IMG/VR virus record: IMGVR_UViG_3300044972_002389
Span: 264,604 to 328,603 of that record
Source of the DNA: a virus
DNA length: 64,000 bases
Strand: one strand, 5' to 3'
The position numbers were made by a program, and so were the translations under genes. Below the pieces are notes generated by a model that made no database searches, was not told the DNA's origin, and was given only the letters and a program-made list of their open reading frames with translations. Below, piece by piece: positions 16,016 to 23,942 of this stretch. Each line of letters begins with the position of its first letter. Position 1 is the stretch's first letter.

Positions 16016-17059
16016 ATGGAACTGGAAAACGCTTTTGTGCGTGTGATCAAAGGAAACACACGGCAGGGAGTGAGCGTTGACGGAACTGTGTTCCGTCTGC
16101 TGGGCCATCTCAATACTGATCAGTGGGGCACCTATATCACTGTAGATGGTCGTGGGCATGAAGGTACCCGGAATGGTAAAGCCCGGATTTATGTCAGCGC
16201 AACCGGCTATCAGATGATTGATGCCCAAGGTGCAGTGCAAGCTGACCCTGATATTATGAGCTTTGAGGAAACTGACTCCCGAACCGATGCAGAGATTGGT
16301 GCGGATCTCAAAGAGACTTTTGAGATTGTGGCTGAGATGACAGAGGCCACCACAACGGGTGTGATCAAGGGTTTGATCATCTCGGGGCCTGCTGGTATTG
16401 GCAAAAGCCACACTGTTGAGACGGTGCTGGACGAAACTGTTGGGATGCAATGCAAGCTTCAGGGCTTGGAGCCCAAGTATGAAATCATAAAAGGCAATCT
16501 CAGTGCCATTATTCTGTATTGCACCTTGTATCGCTACAGCAGCAAGGGCTCGGTGCTGGTGCTGGATGACTGCGATGGGCTGCTGTATGATGAAGATGGC
16601 TTGAACGTGCTGAAAGCAGTTTTGGACACCAAGAAGACCCGGCGGGTGCATTGGGGCACCAGCAGTACTGTCCTTGAAAAGGAAGGAGTGCCCACCAGCT
16701 TTGAGTTTGAAGGTTCAGTTGTGTTCCTCACCAACATCAAGTGGGACAATCCCAAGAGCCCTCGCATTGCCAACCATCTCAATGCAATAATGAGTCGAGT
16801 TCACTATTTGGACCTCAAGGTCGACACACTGCGTGAGCGTGTTATTCACATGCGTAATGTAGTTGACACAACGGACATGCTGTGGGAATACAATTTCAAC
16901 AAGAGGGATGTGGATGATCTCATGGGGTGGGTGATGGAAAACATCAACCGGATTCAGTTTGTAGACCTCAGGACCGTGCTGAAGGCAGCAGACCTAAAGC
17001 GTGCGATGCCCACGACGTGGCGCAAGCGTGCTGATCGAACACTGTGCAAGAGGGGTTGA
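16016..17059 (+). CDS. AAA-family ATPase
   Basis: 347 residues from ATG 16016; the promoter and ribosome site rule out an upstream in-frame start. Walker A is SGPAGIGKSHT near residues 122-132 and Walker B is VLVLDDCDGLLYDE. A sensor-1-like segment is SVVFLTNIKWDN. The N-terminal 110 residues are a separate beta-rich domain. The family is frequent in phages and plasmids but the substrate is unknown. It heads an operon of small genes running to 19093. Confidence 0.75.
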   Translation: MELENAFVRVIKGNTRQGVSVDGTVFRLLGHLNTDQWGTYITVDGRGHEGTRNGKARIYVSATGYQMIDAQGAVQADPDIMSFEETDSRTDAEIGADLKETFEIVAEMTEATTTGVIKGLIISGPAGIGKSHTVETVLDETVGMQCKLQGLEPKYEIIKGNLSAIILYCTLYRYSSKGSVLVLDDCDGLLYDEDGLNVLKAVLDTKKTRRVHWGTSSTVLEKEGVPTSFEFEGSVVFLTNIKWDNPKSPRIANHLNAIMSRVHYLDLKVDTLRERVIHMRNVVDTTDMLWEYNFNKRDVDDLMGWVMENINRIQFVDLRTVLKAADLKRAMPTTWRKRADRTLCKRG

Positions 17060-17061
17060 AT

Positions 17062-17337
17062 ATGCGAGTCACATGTTTTGTGCCTGTCCAGGAAGATTGG
17101 TATGGTAACTTCCAGATTGCGGATGACAGGCGGCACGATCTTACGCTACTCGTGCAGGTGAGTGCCATGAGTCTCAGCAATGGGCAATACCGGGTGTGCG
17201 TTTGGGGCAATGATGATTTTGGCTTTGAACGGGACTTTGAGCAGCCAGGCGAGGCCATGGTGCTGTATCAGCTGATTGTGAGCCAGCCCTATCCCACCCA
17301 AACTTGGCTCAAGAACCTTGATATGGTTCGGGCTTGA
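17062..17337 (+). CDS. Hypothetical protein
   Basis: 91 residues from ATG 17062 (ribosome site AGAGGGG), three bases after the AAA ATPase stop. It has a beta-rich pattern (YRVCVWGNDDFGFERDF) and a C-terminal helix. I do not recognise it. Operon context only. Confidence 0.6.
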   Translation: MRVTCFVPVQEDWYGNFQIADDRRHDLTLLVQVSAMSLSNGQYRVCVWGNDDFGFERDFEQPGEAMVLYQLIVSQPYPTQTWLKNLDMVRA

Positions 17338-17360
17338 TAGATACAGAAAGGAAAAATGGC

Positions 17361-17534
17361 ATGAAGCGAGTGCTGGTGACTGTGGAGTTCACACTCCGCG
17401 ATGACGACAGGCTGCATGAGATGAGCGAGGAGGCCCTGGCCACCGAAGTGCGCCATCTCTTTGAGCAAGAACAAGGGGGCGTTGCCATGTATGGCTTCAC
17501 GGGCGTGATGGCACTGATGGCCAAGGAGATTTAG
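17361..17534 (+). CDS. Hypothetical small protein
   Basis: 57 residues from ATG 17361, ribosome site AAAGGA. Contains VLVTVEFTLRDDD, then an acidic helix. Part of the same operon; no family recognised. Confidence 0.55.
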   Translation: MKRVLVTVEFTLRDDDRLHEMSEEALATEVRHLFEQEQGGVAMYGFTGVMALMAKEI

Positions 17535-17535
17535 C

Positions 17536-17730
17536 ATGACTACGGGCGAGAAATCAACAAAAACACTCCAACCCCACAACAAGGTAGTGAAGTCTCTTTT
17601 AAACCTTCGAGACGAACTGTATCTGAGATCGAATGATGCATCGTCTGACGAGATCTTTTTCAAGATCAACTCCTGCCTGTATAAAGAGTATCCCCATATC
17701 GGGGACACAGATGTAGCACAGGAGGAATAG
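17536..17730 (+). CDS. Hypothetical small protein
   Basis: 64 residues, starting one base after the previous stop, with AAGGAG in the end of the upstream gene. Charged and helical (VVKSLLNLRDELYLRSND). No family recognised. Confidence 0.55.
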   Translation: MTTGEKSTKTLQPHNKVVKSLLNLRDELYLRSNDASSDEIFFKINSCLYKEYPHIGDTDVAQEE

Positions 17731-17731
17731 C

Positions 17732-18010
17732 ATGACACTGGACCAAGTTATCCGCAACCTTGAGAACACCATCCTGGGCAAGCGCGGCTTGCTATTTGAC
17801 AGCATCAACTTTTACACAGGCGGAGATGGGGTGGCTGAGCGAGTCACGTCAGAGTTCCTCCGAGTGAACATCAGCGAGCTGGAGCGCATCCTAGCTGACC
17901 TCAAAAAAGTGCAAGAGGCAGCTACAGCAGCCAGCTGGGAACGCAACCCAGACCGTATGGGAGGTTGCTACACCCAAGAAGAGATTGACGCAAGCCAACG
18001 TTACCGCTAA
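17732..18010 (+). CDS. Hypothetical helical protein
   Basis: 92 residues with strong ribosome site AGGAGG overlapping the upstream gene's end. Two helices (LDQVIRNLENTILGKRGLLF and VNISELERILADLKKV) suggest a small helical bundle. No family recognised. Confidence 0.6.
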   Translation: MTLDQVIRNLENTILGKRGLLFDSINFYTGGDGVAERVTSEFLRVNISELERILADLKKVQEAATAASWERNPDRMGGCYTQEEIDASQRYR

Positions 18011-18015
18011 AGTGC

Positions 18016-18027
18016 GCAAACAAGGAG
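18016..18027 (+). promoter_or_regulatory. Recurring leader GCAAACAAGGAG without a clear promoter
   Basis: Acts as the ribosome site for the gene at 18035. No good -35/-10 was seen upstream, unlike the copies at 15676 and 15996. Confidence 0.55.
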
Positions 18028-18034
18028 AATATTC

Positions 18035-18427
18035 ATGACACCTACCGATCAAGCTGCGCTGACTTATCTCGCAGAGTTCCTCAAGCGCAATCCGCAAATC
18101 CTGAAAACAGCTTACGGTAAGCATGCTGAGGGCAATGAAATGCAGGAGTTTCAAAGCTATTGTGAAAATTCCAGCAACTGGCAAATGTTGGGGCCGCGCC
18201 CGCCTAACGAGGATGACTATTTCAAGGGCACCAGTATTGGAGTGTATCTTGAGGGTTCCACCCCAAATGAATACGTTGAACCAACCAACACTGTGCCAGC
18301 CGTCAAGGTCTCACAGATGCGCTATTTTGCGGTGCTGGATGAGATGAGTGACTGTGGCTTCAACCTACTGGAAATGAAAGACGGCAGTTTCCGAGTGGGC
18401 CAGCTTGCTGACAATTGGCCGGAATAA
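18035..18427 (+). CDS. Hypothetical protein
   Basis: 130 residues. An N-terminal helical part (DQAALTYLAEFLKRNPQIL) precedes a region that alternates turns and strands, ending LLEMKDGSFRVGQLADNW. No family recognised. Operon with neighbours. Confidence 0.6.
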   Translation: MTPTDQAALTYLAEFLKRNPQILKTAYGKHAEGNEMQEFQSYCENSSNWQMLGPRPPNEDDYFKGTSIGVYLEGSTPNEYVEPTNTVPAVKVSQMRYFAVLDEMSDCGFNLLEMKDGSFRVGQLADNWPE

Positions 18428-18441
18428 GAAAGGAAATCAAG

Positions 18442-18624
18442 ATGGGTAACATTCTCGTCGTAACTCTCATGCTCACAGGAGATCCTTCTTTTGAGCCCAG
18501 GCGCCTGGACACTGTGAGCAAAGGCTGCGAGTTCGAACGGGCCACTGTGGCTGGCATGAACCGTGCCGAAGCTGAGGCTGGAACCAACCGCCGCTATATG
18601 CCCTACTGCGTGGGGAAGATGTAA
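18442..18624 (+). CDS. Hypothetical small protein
   Basis: 60 residues from ATG 18442 with AAAGGAAA as ribosome site. It begins with a strand (MGNILVVTLMLTGDP). It ends one base before the P-loop kinase start. Function unknown. Confidence 0.55.
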   Translation: MGNILVVTLMLTGDPSFEPRRLDTVSKGCEFERATVAGMNRAEAEAGTNRRYMPYCVGKM

Positions 18625-18625
18625 G

Positions 18626-19093
18626 ATGCCTACTCTATGGATGTTGGTGGGTGTGCCTGGCAGCGGGAAGTCCACATGGCTTGATCAGCAGGGCTTTGGT
18701 CGAGACACTGCTATCATCAGCACCGATCAGCACATTGATGCTGAGGCAGCTCGTCAAGGCCGAACATACAGCGAGGTGTTCAAGGGCTTTGTGAAGCGTG
18801 CTACCTCCATCATGAACGCTGATTTGGCCATTGCCATCAAGGATGGAGACGACATTTGTTGGGATCAAACCAATGTCACCAGCAAAAGCCGTGCAGCTAA
18901 GCTGGCCTCTGTGCCCAACACCTACCGGAAGGTGGCAGTGTTCTTTCCCACTCCTGAGCCCAAGGAGCTGGAACGCAGGCTCGCCAGCCGGCCAGGCAAG
19001 CATATTCCCTGGAACATCCTCCAGGGCATGGCCAGTCACTTGGAGATACCCACTGAGGACGAAGGCTTTGATGAGGTTGTGGTTGTGTCATAG
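18626..19093 (+). CDS. P-loop kinase (AAA_33 / polynucleotide-kinase-like)
   Basis: 155 residues from ATG 18626. It begins with a strand and Walker A, MLVGVPGSGKSTW (residues 6-18). ISTDQHIDAEA carries a catalytic-type Asp, and WDQTNVTSKSRAAKL is the lid-proximal motif typical of phage 5'-kinase domains of the T4 Pnk type. No phosphatase domain is attached. It may phosphorylate nucleic-acid 5' ends or a small molecule. Confidence 0.75.
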   Translation: MPTLWMLVGVPGSGKSTWLDQQGFGRDTAIISTDQHIDAEAARQGRTYSEVFKGFVKRATSIMNADLAIAIKDGDDICWDQTNVTSKSRAAKLASVPNTYRKVAVFFPTPEPKELERRLASRPGKHIPWNILQGMASHLEIPTEDEGFDEVVVVS

Positions 19094-19216
19094 CGCACTG
19101 AGCCGGGGAAAATTGCCCTGATAACTCCCAGGGCGGGCTCCGTATTGGGACCTTGGAAACAGGGTTAAGGAGGGGTTAATTTGCCCGTTTAGCAGGAACC
19201 TCCGGCCATAAAACTA

Positions 19217-19245
19217 TTGACACAACCACACACTACAAATACACT
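19217..19245 (+). promoter_or_regulatory. Sigma70 promoter for coiled-coil protein
   Basis: TTGACA (19217-19222), 17-base spacer, TACACT (19240-19245), 35 bases before the ATG at 19280. The rest of the 19094-19279 gap holds a GC-rich imperfect hairpin without a T-run. Confidence 0.75.
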
Positions 19246-19279
19246 ACTGATGATATCAATCCACTGAAAGGATATAAAC

Positions 19280-20005
19280 ATGGCTTTCTTCACTTCATTC
19301 TTCAAAAGCAAGATGGACTCACTGCACGATGGGGCAATCAAGCTGATGGCCCAATGGGACCCTGAGGCAGTTTCTTCAGCCCAGCTACGGGAGTGGGACA
19401 CTCAGGCCCAGGAGATGGCTACGGCTGCTGCACGAGCTGAAACTGACAGCAAGCAGGCTGCTGAGCGACTAGCCAACATCCAAAGTAACTTAGCTCGCTA
19501 CACGGCTGCTGCTGAAAAGCTGCTGACCGCTGGTAACGAAACTGCTGCCAACAAGGCTGCTGATGAAGCACTCTCGTATCAAGCTCAGCTGAAGGATGCT
19601 GAGGAAGAGGCTGCTGATGCCTCTGAGTGGGCTACTGAAACTCGCCAAGCTGCACAAAATGCCCAGCGACTGGTCCTCGAAGGCCGGCAGAAGCTGGACC
19701 GTGCTCGCCGAGACCAAGAGCGTGCGGAACAGGAGGCCAAGGTCTCTGAGGCACGCCGAGCAGAACGGGAACGTATGGCTGGCATCAGCAAAGGGCTGTC
19801 GGGTACAGACGCAGCACTGGATGCTATGGCAGCAAATGCTCGTGAGTCTCGCGAGCGCGCTGCTGCTAACCGTATTCGGAGTGATGCACTGGGCAAGGCC
19901 TCAGACAACGACTCTGCTGTAGCTGCTGCTCTTGCAGAAGTTGACGGCAAAGGCAAAAGCAACAGCCTGCACGAAAAGCTGGCTGCACTTCGCAGTAAGG
20001 TGTGA
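19280..20005 (+). CDS. Long coiled-coil protein, PspA/IM30-like in layout
   Basis: 241 residues, almost entirely Ala/Glu/Arg-rich coiled coil from about residue 30 to 170, then a flexible Ala-rich tail and a short final helix (SLHEKLAALRSKV). The N-terminus (MAFFTSFFKSKMDSLHDGAIKLM) is amphipathic, as in PspA-type membrane-stress proteins. The match is by architecture, not by clear signature residues. A strong promoter and a terminator make it a single-gene unit, so high expression is likely. Confidence 0.5.
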   Translation: MAFFTSFFKSKMDSLHDGAIKLMAQWDPEAVSSAQLREWDTQAQEMATAAARAETDSKQAAERLANIQSNLARYTAAAEKLLTAGNETAANKAADEALSYQAQLKDAEEEAADASEWATETRQAAQNAQRLVLEGRQKLDRARRDQERAEQEAKVSEARRAERERMAGISKGLSGTDAALDAMAANARESRERAAANRIRSDALGKASDNDSAVAAALAEVDGKGKSNSLHEKLAALRSKV

Positions 20006-20006
20006 C

Positions 20007-20040
20007 AAAAAATGGGGAGGATTGCTCCTCCCCATTTTTT
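20007..20040. terminator. Bidirectional terminator between convergent genes
   Basis: A-run, GGGGAGGA, TTGC loop, TCCTCCCC, T-run. It can serve both 19280-20005 (+) and 20039-20671 (-). Confidence 0.85.
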
Positions 20041-20671
20041 AAAAGAATGGGTCAGTTATTACTAGATTGCCGTCTCGGGTCATAAAATTTGCATTGTGTA
20101 AATCCCAGGATGTTAATCCATAGTGAGTGGCATACGAAATCAAATTTTGGGATACTTGTTTCCAACTGGGATCTGGGGGACCAATCGTTTGCCAAATGTC
20201 CCAAAGATCTCCCATTATGTCAGATATTGACTCTATATCAATTCCCTCTGCATAGATAAAATCTGCAACTGCATCAAAAACATGGTCCACTAGGGCACGA
20301 ACATTATATTTTTTGGCCAAGAGGTGCAAATATAGCAGCTCAGGCATATAATTTTGTGTTAATCTATTCAAACTAACAGGTAATAGTTTTTCCATTCGCA
20401 CATACACATAAGGTGTCCCAGGAATAGGGCGTATATATCTACTGAATTTGGGAACATGAGTATTGTGTTGGTTGTGCCTACAAAACTCAACAAAGTGCTC
20501 ATACCGGCTGCCTTTGACCCAGATGCGCAGTACATAAGACTCTTTGGGGTGTTCAGCAACAAACGCTTCTTTGCCTGTGCCCAATAATTGCCATCCATTT
20601 TTGCGCAATATTTCGCTAAGGCTTTTGGTTTTTAAGTCTTTTGTAATCTCTAGCTCGTGTAAGTTATGCAT
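20039..20671 (-). CDS. Protein-kinase-like protein, paralogue 1
   Basis: 210 residues. A glycine-loop-like segment (LLGTGKEAFVAEHPKESYVLRI) is present in parts, with Arg where kinases usually have the VAIK Lys. The catalytic loop is SWDLHNANFM and the Mg-binding motif is ITDPF in place of DFG. Asp, Asn and Asp of the core are retained. The paralogue at 20664-21314 shares RPIPGT and YVRME motifs. A phage protein kinase or small-molecule kinase is inferred; pseudokinase is possible. Confidence 0.6.
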   Translation of the reverse strand: MHNLHELEITKDLKTKSLSEILRKNGWQLLGTGKEAFVAEHPKESYVLRIWVKGSRYEHFVEFCRHNQHNTHVPKFSRYIRPIPGTPYVYVRMEKLLPVSLNRLTQNYMPELLYLHLLAKKYNVRALVDHVFDAVADFIYAEGIDIESISDIMGDLWDIWQTIGPPDPSWKQVSQNLISYATHYGLTSWDLHNANFMTRDGNLVITDPFF

Positions 20672-21314
20672 GGTGACTAGGTAACTTCAGGGGGTCAGAG
20701 ATTACAAGAATATTGCCTCGTAGCATGAAGTTGCCATAATGCATATCCAGCTCACTAGGCCACTTTTTACTTTTTTGGTGTAAGGTCAACAATAAGTCTA
20801 TTGCCTGTTTCCAAGAGCTGTCTGGTTTTCCAATTTTTTCCCATAGTTCGTTTTGAATTTGTTTGTCAAAAATACTGCCTCTTGAAAGTTCTCGGAGGTA
20901 AACCCCTACTGTTAGGGCAAAGTCTAATTCAAACTGATATCCCAGCAGTGTTGTTTGAATATACAAATATGCTAATTCTGGTAGATAATCTTTCATCAAT
21001 TGATTTTGCGTAATGGATTTTAATATTTCCATTCTCACATAATTCATTTCAGTTCCTGGAATAGGTCTTACGTAGCGGCTGAATTTGGGAAAATGTGGAT
21101 TTTCTTGATGTGACTTAACTAAATTGACCCAATCCACATAGGGCGTGTCCTTACTGAAAATTCTAAGCACATAGGGTTTTTCAGGATGACCTACCACTAC
21201 AGCCTCATTACCCCACCCAACAAGCGCCCAGCCATGTTTGTTCACAACTTCTTGCCAGTGAACAGGTCCGCGCTTTTTCAATTGTTTGGTTATTTCCAAT
21301 TCACTAAGTTGCAT
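20664..21314 (-). CDS. Protein-kinase-like protein, paralogue 2
   Basis: 216 residues. It has the same layout as the downstream paralogue: VGWGNEAVVVGHPEKPYVLRI, FSRYVRPIPGT, YVRMEIL, then ELDMHYGNFM and VISDPLKL. Catalytic Asp and Asn and the DP Asp remain. The two genes overlap by eight bases and are clearly a duplication. A late-promoter-like core lies 5 bases before its ATG. Confidence 0.6.
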   Translation of the reverse strand: MQLSELEITKQLKKRGPVHWQEVVNKHGWALVGWGNEAVVVGHPEKPYVLRIFSKDTPYVDWVNLVKSHQENPHFPKFSRYVRPIPGTEMNYVRMEILKSITQNQLMKDYLPELAYLYIQTTLLGYQFELDFALTVGVYLRELSRGSIFDKQIQNELWEKIGKPDSSWKQAIDLLLTLHQKSKKWPSELDMHYGNFMLRGNILVISDPLKLPSHHA

Positions 21315-21319
21315 AAGAG

Positions 21320-21325
21320 TATTTA
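21320..21325 (-). promoter_or_regulatory. Late promoter core TAAATA close to ATG
   Basis: On the minus strand GTGTAAATACT ends just before the ATG at 21314, with 5 bases between core and ATG. Confidence 0.35.
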
Positions 21326-21391
21326 CACTACCACAACTTGGCTGAAGTCAGATGCTAAATTACAATCAATACTTGAAACTGAGATGGAAAC

Positions 21392-21640
21392 ATGAGCAAA
21401 GTTGCAAAGATAATTATTCAAGACGAGGTAAACATTCAAATCACAGGGATCGACCTACCTGTCAAGAGAGCATTGGTTAATTCTGTCAAATACTTCTTGC
21501 CATCAGCTCGGTATAGTCCCGCTTTCAAAATGGGACGATGGGTGTTGCATTCTTACAACACCCTAATTACCAGTAATCCCTTAAATTATCCTTATTGTGA
21601 TATTGCATCACATCCTAATTTCAAATGTACTTTGAACTGA
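21392..21640 (+). pseudogene. Duplicated 5' fragment of uvsW
   Basis: The first 50 codons (21392-21541) encode a protein matching the first 50 residues of intact UvsW at 22440, with 39 identical by my count (for example KIIIxDEVNI, DLPVKRA, ARYSPAFxMGRW). Homology stops exactly after MGRW. The remaining 32 codons are unrelated and run into the 3' end of the minus-strand GIY-YIG gene. Many synonymous sites differ, so it is not a recent copy of the downstream gene. It is best read as the old uvsW 5' end left after an endonuclease cassette entered. Whether the peptide is made is unknown. Confidence 0.85.
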
Positions 21641-22308
21641 CTTATGCCATAATCCTTATGGCACTGGATACAGCATAGTCTAGGACTGATTGTTCCTTTG
21701 TTGTAAGGCGTCTTGTCCCGAGTTATCCATGCTCTTCGCAATGATTCTTTGTGTTCTTCGGAGCGATTGCGCCCCTTATGTTTTTGACTTATCTTTTGTC
21801 GGGTTTGTTCCGATTGTTTGCCCCTACCTTTTTCCAAATTGACAAGCATTTTTGCCCTAGCCTCAGGAGTTAACACCCGTTCTCTATTACGTAAACTTAT
21901 GAGTGCCTTAGTAGATTCTGAATGCTTGCGGCCAGGACGAGCTTTCAAAGTCTGGCGTATTTTTTCCCGTGTGTCTGGAGATCGAACTGTTCCGCTTGCT
22001 CCATCACCACCATTTGTTTTGTTGTGTAATATGCCTGTTCCTAGATCTTTACGTCCCCATAGTTTTATATGCAATGATTCTATTTGGAAAGCCTGGTGTT
22101 CGGTCAGTCCCTCTGTAATTATTACAATATTAGTTGTATCCTTCGGTATTCGTATATTTTTTGTGTGAAACCTCCAGGCGCGCGCACCACATCCCTTGCC
22201 TACATAATACGGGGTGCCACATAATCCTTGATTAGTGGTTTCGCTGTCTTGATTTCTCAAATAATAATAAACATAGTATCCAAGGGGATACTTTCTGTAA
22301 ATAGCCAT
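21592..22308 (-). CDS. GIY-YIG homing endonuclease
   Basis: 238 residues. The GIY-YIG domain starts near residue 11 (YYVYYYLRN ... PYYVGKGCGARAWRFH) with ESLHIKLWG and TNGGDG as the conserved C-terminal part. NUMOD3-like DNA-binding repeats follow (SPDTREKIRQTLKARPG, SEQTRQKISQKHKG, SEEHKESLRRAW). A C-terminal finger CIQCHKDYGISQFKVHLKLGC is also visible in parts. It lies between the uvsW fragment and intact uvsW, opposite in direction, and uvsW is its probable target. Confidence 0.85.
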   Translation of the reverse strand: MAIYRKYPLGYYVYYYLRNQDSETTNQGLCGTPYYVGKGCGARAWRFHTKNIRIPKDTTNIVIITEGLTEHQAFQIESLHIKLWGRKDLGTGILHNKTNGGDGASGTVRSPDTREKIRQTLKARPGRKHSESTKALISLRNRERVLTPEARAKMLVNLEKGRGKQSEQTRQKISQKHKGRNRSEEHKESLRRAWITRDKTPYNKGTISPRLCCIQCHKDYGISQFKVHLKLGCDAISQ

Positions 22309-22381
22309 ATGCTGTTGCTCCTTCTAAGCGATAGAGTGGTTGGGAGCGCCAACTCCGTGAACCACAAGTCTATTTATGTCA

Positions 22382-22410
22382 TTGCATTATTATATTGGCT
22401 GTGATACACT
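22382..22410 (+). promoter_or_regulatory. Sigma70-like promoter for uvsW
   Basis: TTGCAT (22382-22387), 17-base spacer, TACACT (22405-22410), 30 bases before the ATG at 22440. Confidence 0.5.
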
Positions 22411-22439
22411 ATGATATCATTTATTAATTATGGATTTAT

Positions 22440-23897
22440 ATGACAAAGATAGCTAAAATTATCATAGAAGATGAAGTGAATATATCTATCAAAAATATAG
22501 ATTTGCCCGTAAAACGTGCAATGGTTAAGTCTGTTGAATATTTCTTACCACAAGCCCGATATTCCCCAGCTTTTCGTATGGGTAGATGGAACGGGTGCAT
22601 GTCTTATATGACACTCGGAGGCAAAACCTATCTCAACATTCTGGATCGACTATTACCTGTTTTACAAGAACATGGTTATGAGTTTGAGATTGACGATCAA
22701 CGTGCATTTCACAACATCAGCTTTCCATCAATTGATGAGAATTTTCTAAGTCCTTTGACTTGGCCTGCAGGGCATCGATTTGCTGGTCAACCAATTCAAT
22801 TGCGAGACTATCAAGTAGACGCCATCAATCTCTGTCTCCAAAACCCACAAGGGGTCAATGTACTACCCACTTCAGCTGGCAAAACTATTGTAACAGCCAC
22901 ACTTTCAAAAATTGTTGAAGAGCGTGGACGAACTATCGTTATTGTTCCTAACAAGAATCTTGTGCAACAGACAGAAGAAGATTATCGAAATATTGGTCTT
23001 GATGTAGGGGTATTGTTTGGTGATCGAAAAGAGTACACCTGCAAACACACTATCTGCACATGGCAGAGCTTGAATGTTCTAGACAAAAAGAACAAAGACT
23101 CTCTTGATGGAGATCAGTTAGAGACATTTTTGAAAGATTTGGTGTGTGTGATTTGTGATGAGTGCCATGGAGTAAAAGATTTAAATGTGTTACATCAATT
23201 ACTCACAAGCGTGTTCAAAAACATTCCCATTCGTTGGGGACTGACTGGCACCGTTCCTGAGGAAGAATACAAACAAGTGGGTTTGTTTACTGCTATTGGG
23301 CCGCAAATTGGAAGCCTTACTGCCAAAGAACTGCAAGACAAAGGAGTGCTGGCACAGTGTGATGTAACATGCTTACAAACACAAGAAACATTCCAATATG
23401 GAAACTACCAGGAAGAGTTGAAGTTTTTGGTCACAAATGATCAGAGGCTGCAATGGATGGCACAAACTATCGAGACAATAGCTGAGTCAGGAAACACACT
23501 TGTTCTTGTTGACCGTATTGAAACTGGACAAAAACTCTATAATCAACTAAGTGGAGCAGTATTCATCTCAGGAGAAATGAGTGCCAAAGATCGTAGAGAG
23601 CATTACAAAGAGATCAATTTCAGCGATAATAAAATAATGGTAGCCACATATGGCACCACGTCAACAGGTATTTCAATCAACAGAATCTTCAATCTAGTAT
23701 TGGTTGAAGCAGGCAAAAGTTTTGTAAGAACTATTCAAAGCATTGGGCGTGGATTACGAATGGCAGATGACAAGAGCAGTGTTCAAATTTATGACATCAG
23801 CAGCAAGATGAAGTTCAGTAACAGCCATCTTAACAAACGCAAACAGTTTTACAAAACAAGTGAATACCCTTTTGAGGTGAAAAAAATCCGTTACTAG
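22440..23897 (+). CDS. uvsW: UvsW-like SF2 DNA/RNA helicase
   Basis: 485 residues, similar in length to T4 UvsW. Q-like segment LRDYQVDAI, motif I LPTSAGKTIV, motif II VICDECHG (DECH), motif III-like GLTGTVP, and C-terminal motifs TYGTTSTGISI and QSIGRGLRM are present. UvsW unwinds R-loops and branched DNA and helps switch from origin to recombination-dependent replication. The first 50 residues are duplicated in the fragment at 21392. Confidence 0.92.
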   Translation: MTKIAKIIIEDEVNISIKNIDLPVKRAMVKSVEYFLPQARYSPAFRMGRWNGCMSYMTLGGKTYLNILDRLLPVLQEHGYEFEIDDQRAFHNISFPSIDENFLSPLTWPAGHRFAGQPIQLRDYQVDAINLCLQNPQGVNVLPTSAGKTIVTATLSKIVEERGRTIVIVPNKNLVQQTEEDYRNIGLDVGVLFGDRKEYTCKHTICTWQSLNVLDKKNKDSLDGDQLETFLKDLVCVICDECHGVKDLNVLHQLLTSVFKNIPIRWGLTGTVPEEEYKQVGLFTAIGPQIGSLTAKELQDKGVLAQCDVTCLQTQETFQYGNYQEELKFLVTNDQRLQWMAQTIETIAESGNTLVLVDRIETGQKLYNQLSGAVFISGEMSAKDRREHYKEINFSDNKIMVATYGTTSTGISINRIFNLVLVEAGKSFVRTIQSIGRGLRMADDKSSVQIYDISSKMKFSNSHLNKRKQFYKTSEYPFEVKKIRY

Positions 23898-23908
23898 TGT
23901 GATTTCAA

Positions 23909-23917
23909 TTTAAATAA
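23909..23917 (+). promoter_or_regulatory. Late promoter-like motif TTTAAATAA
   Basis: 26 bases before the TTG start at 23943; AGGAAA lies between as ribosome site. Confidence 0.45.
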
Positions 23918-23942
23918 GTGATCATCACATTAGGAAACTCCT

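Noticed and set aside
16016-17059. Clamp loader gp44
   Set aside because: The AAA core is present but no clamp-loader zinc or SRC motif is seen, and its neighbours are accessory genes.
19105-19150. Terminator after the P-loop kinase gene
   Set aside because: GCCCTG/CAGGGC forms a short stem without a T-run; it is too weak to call.
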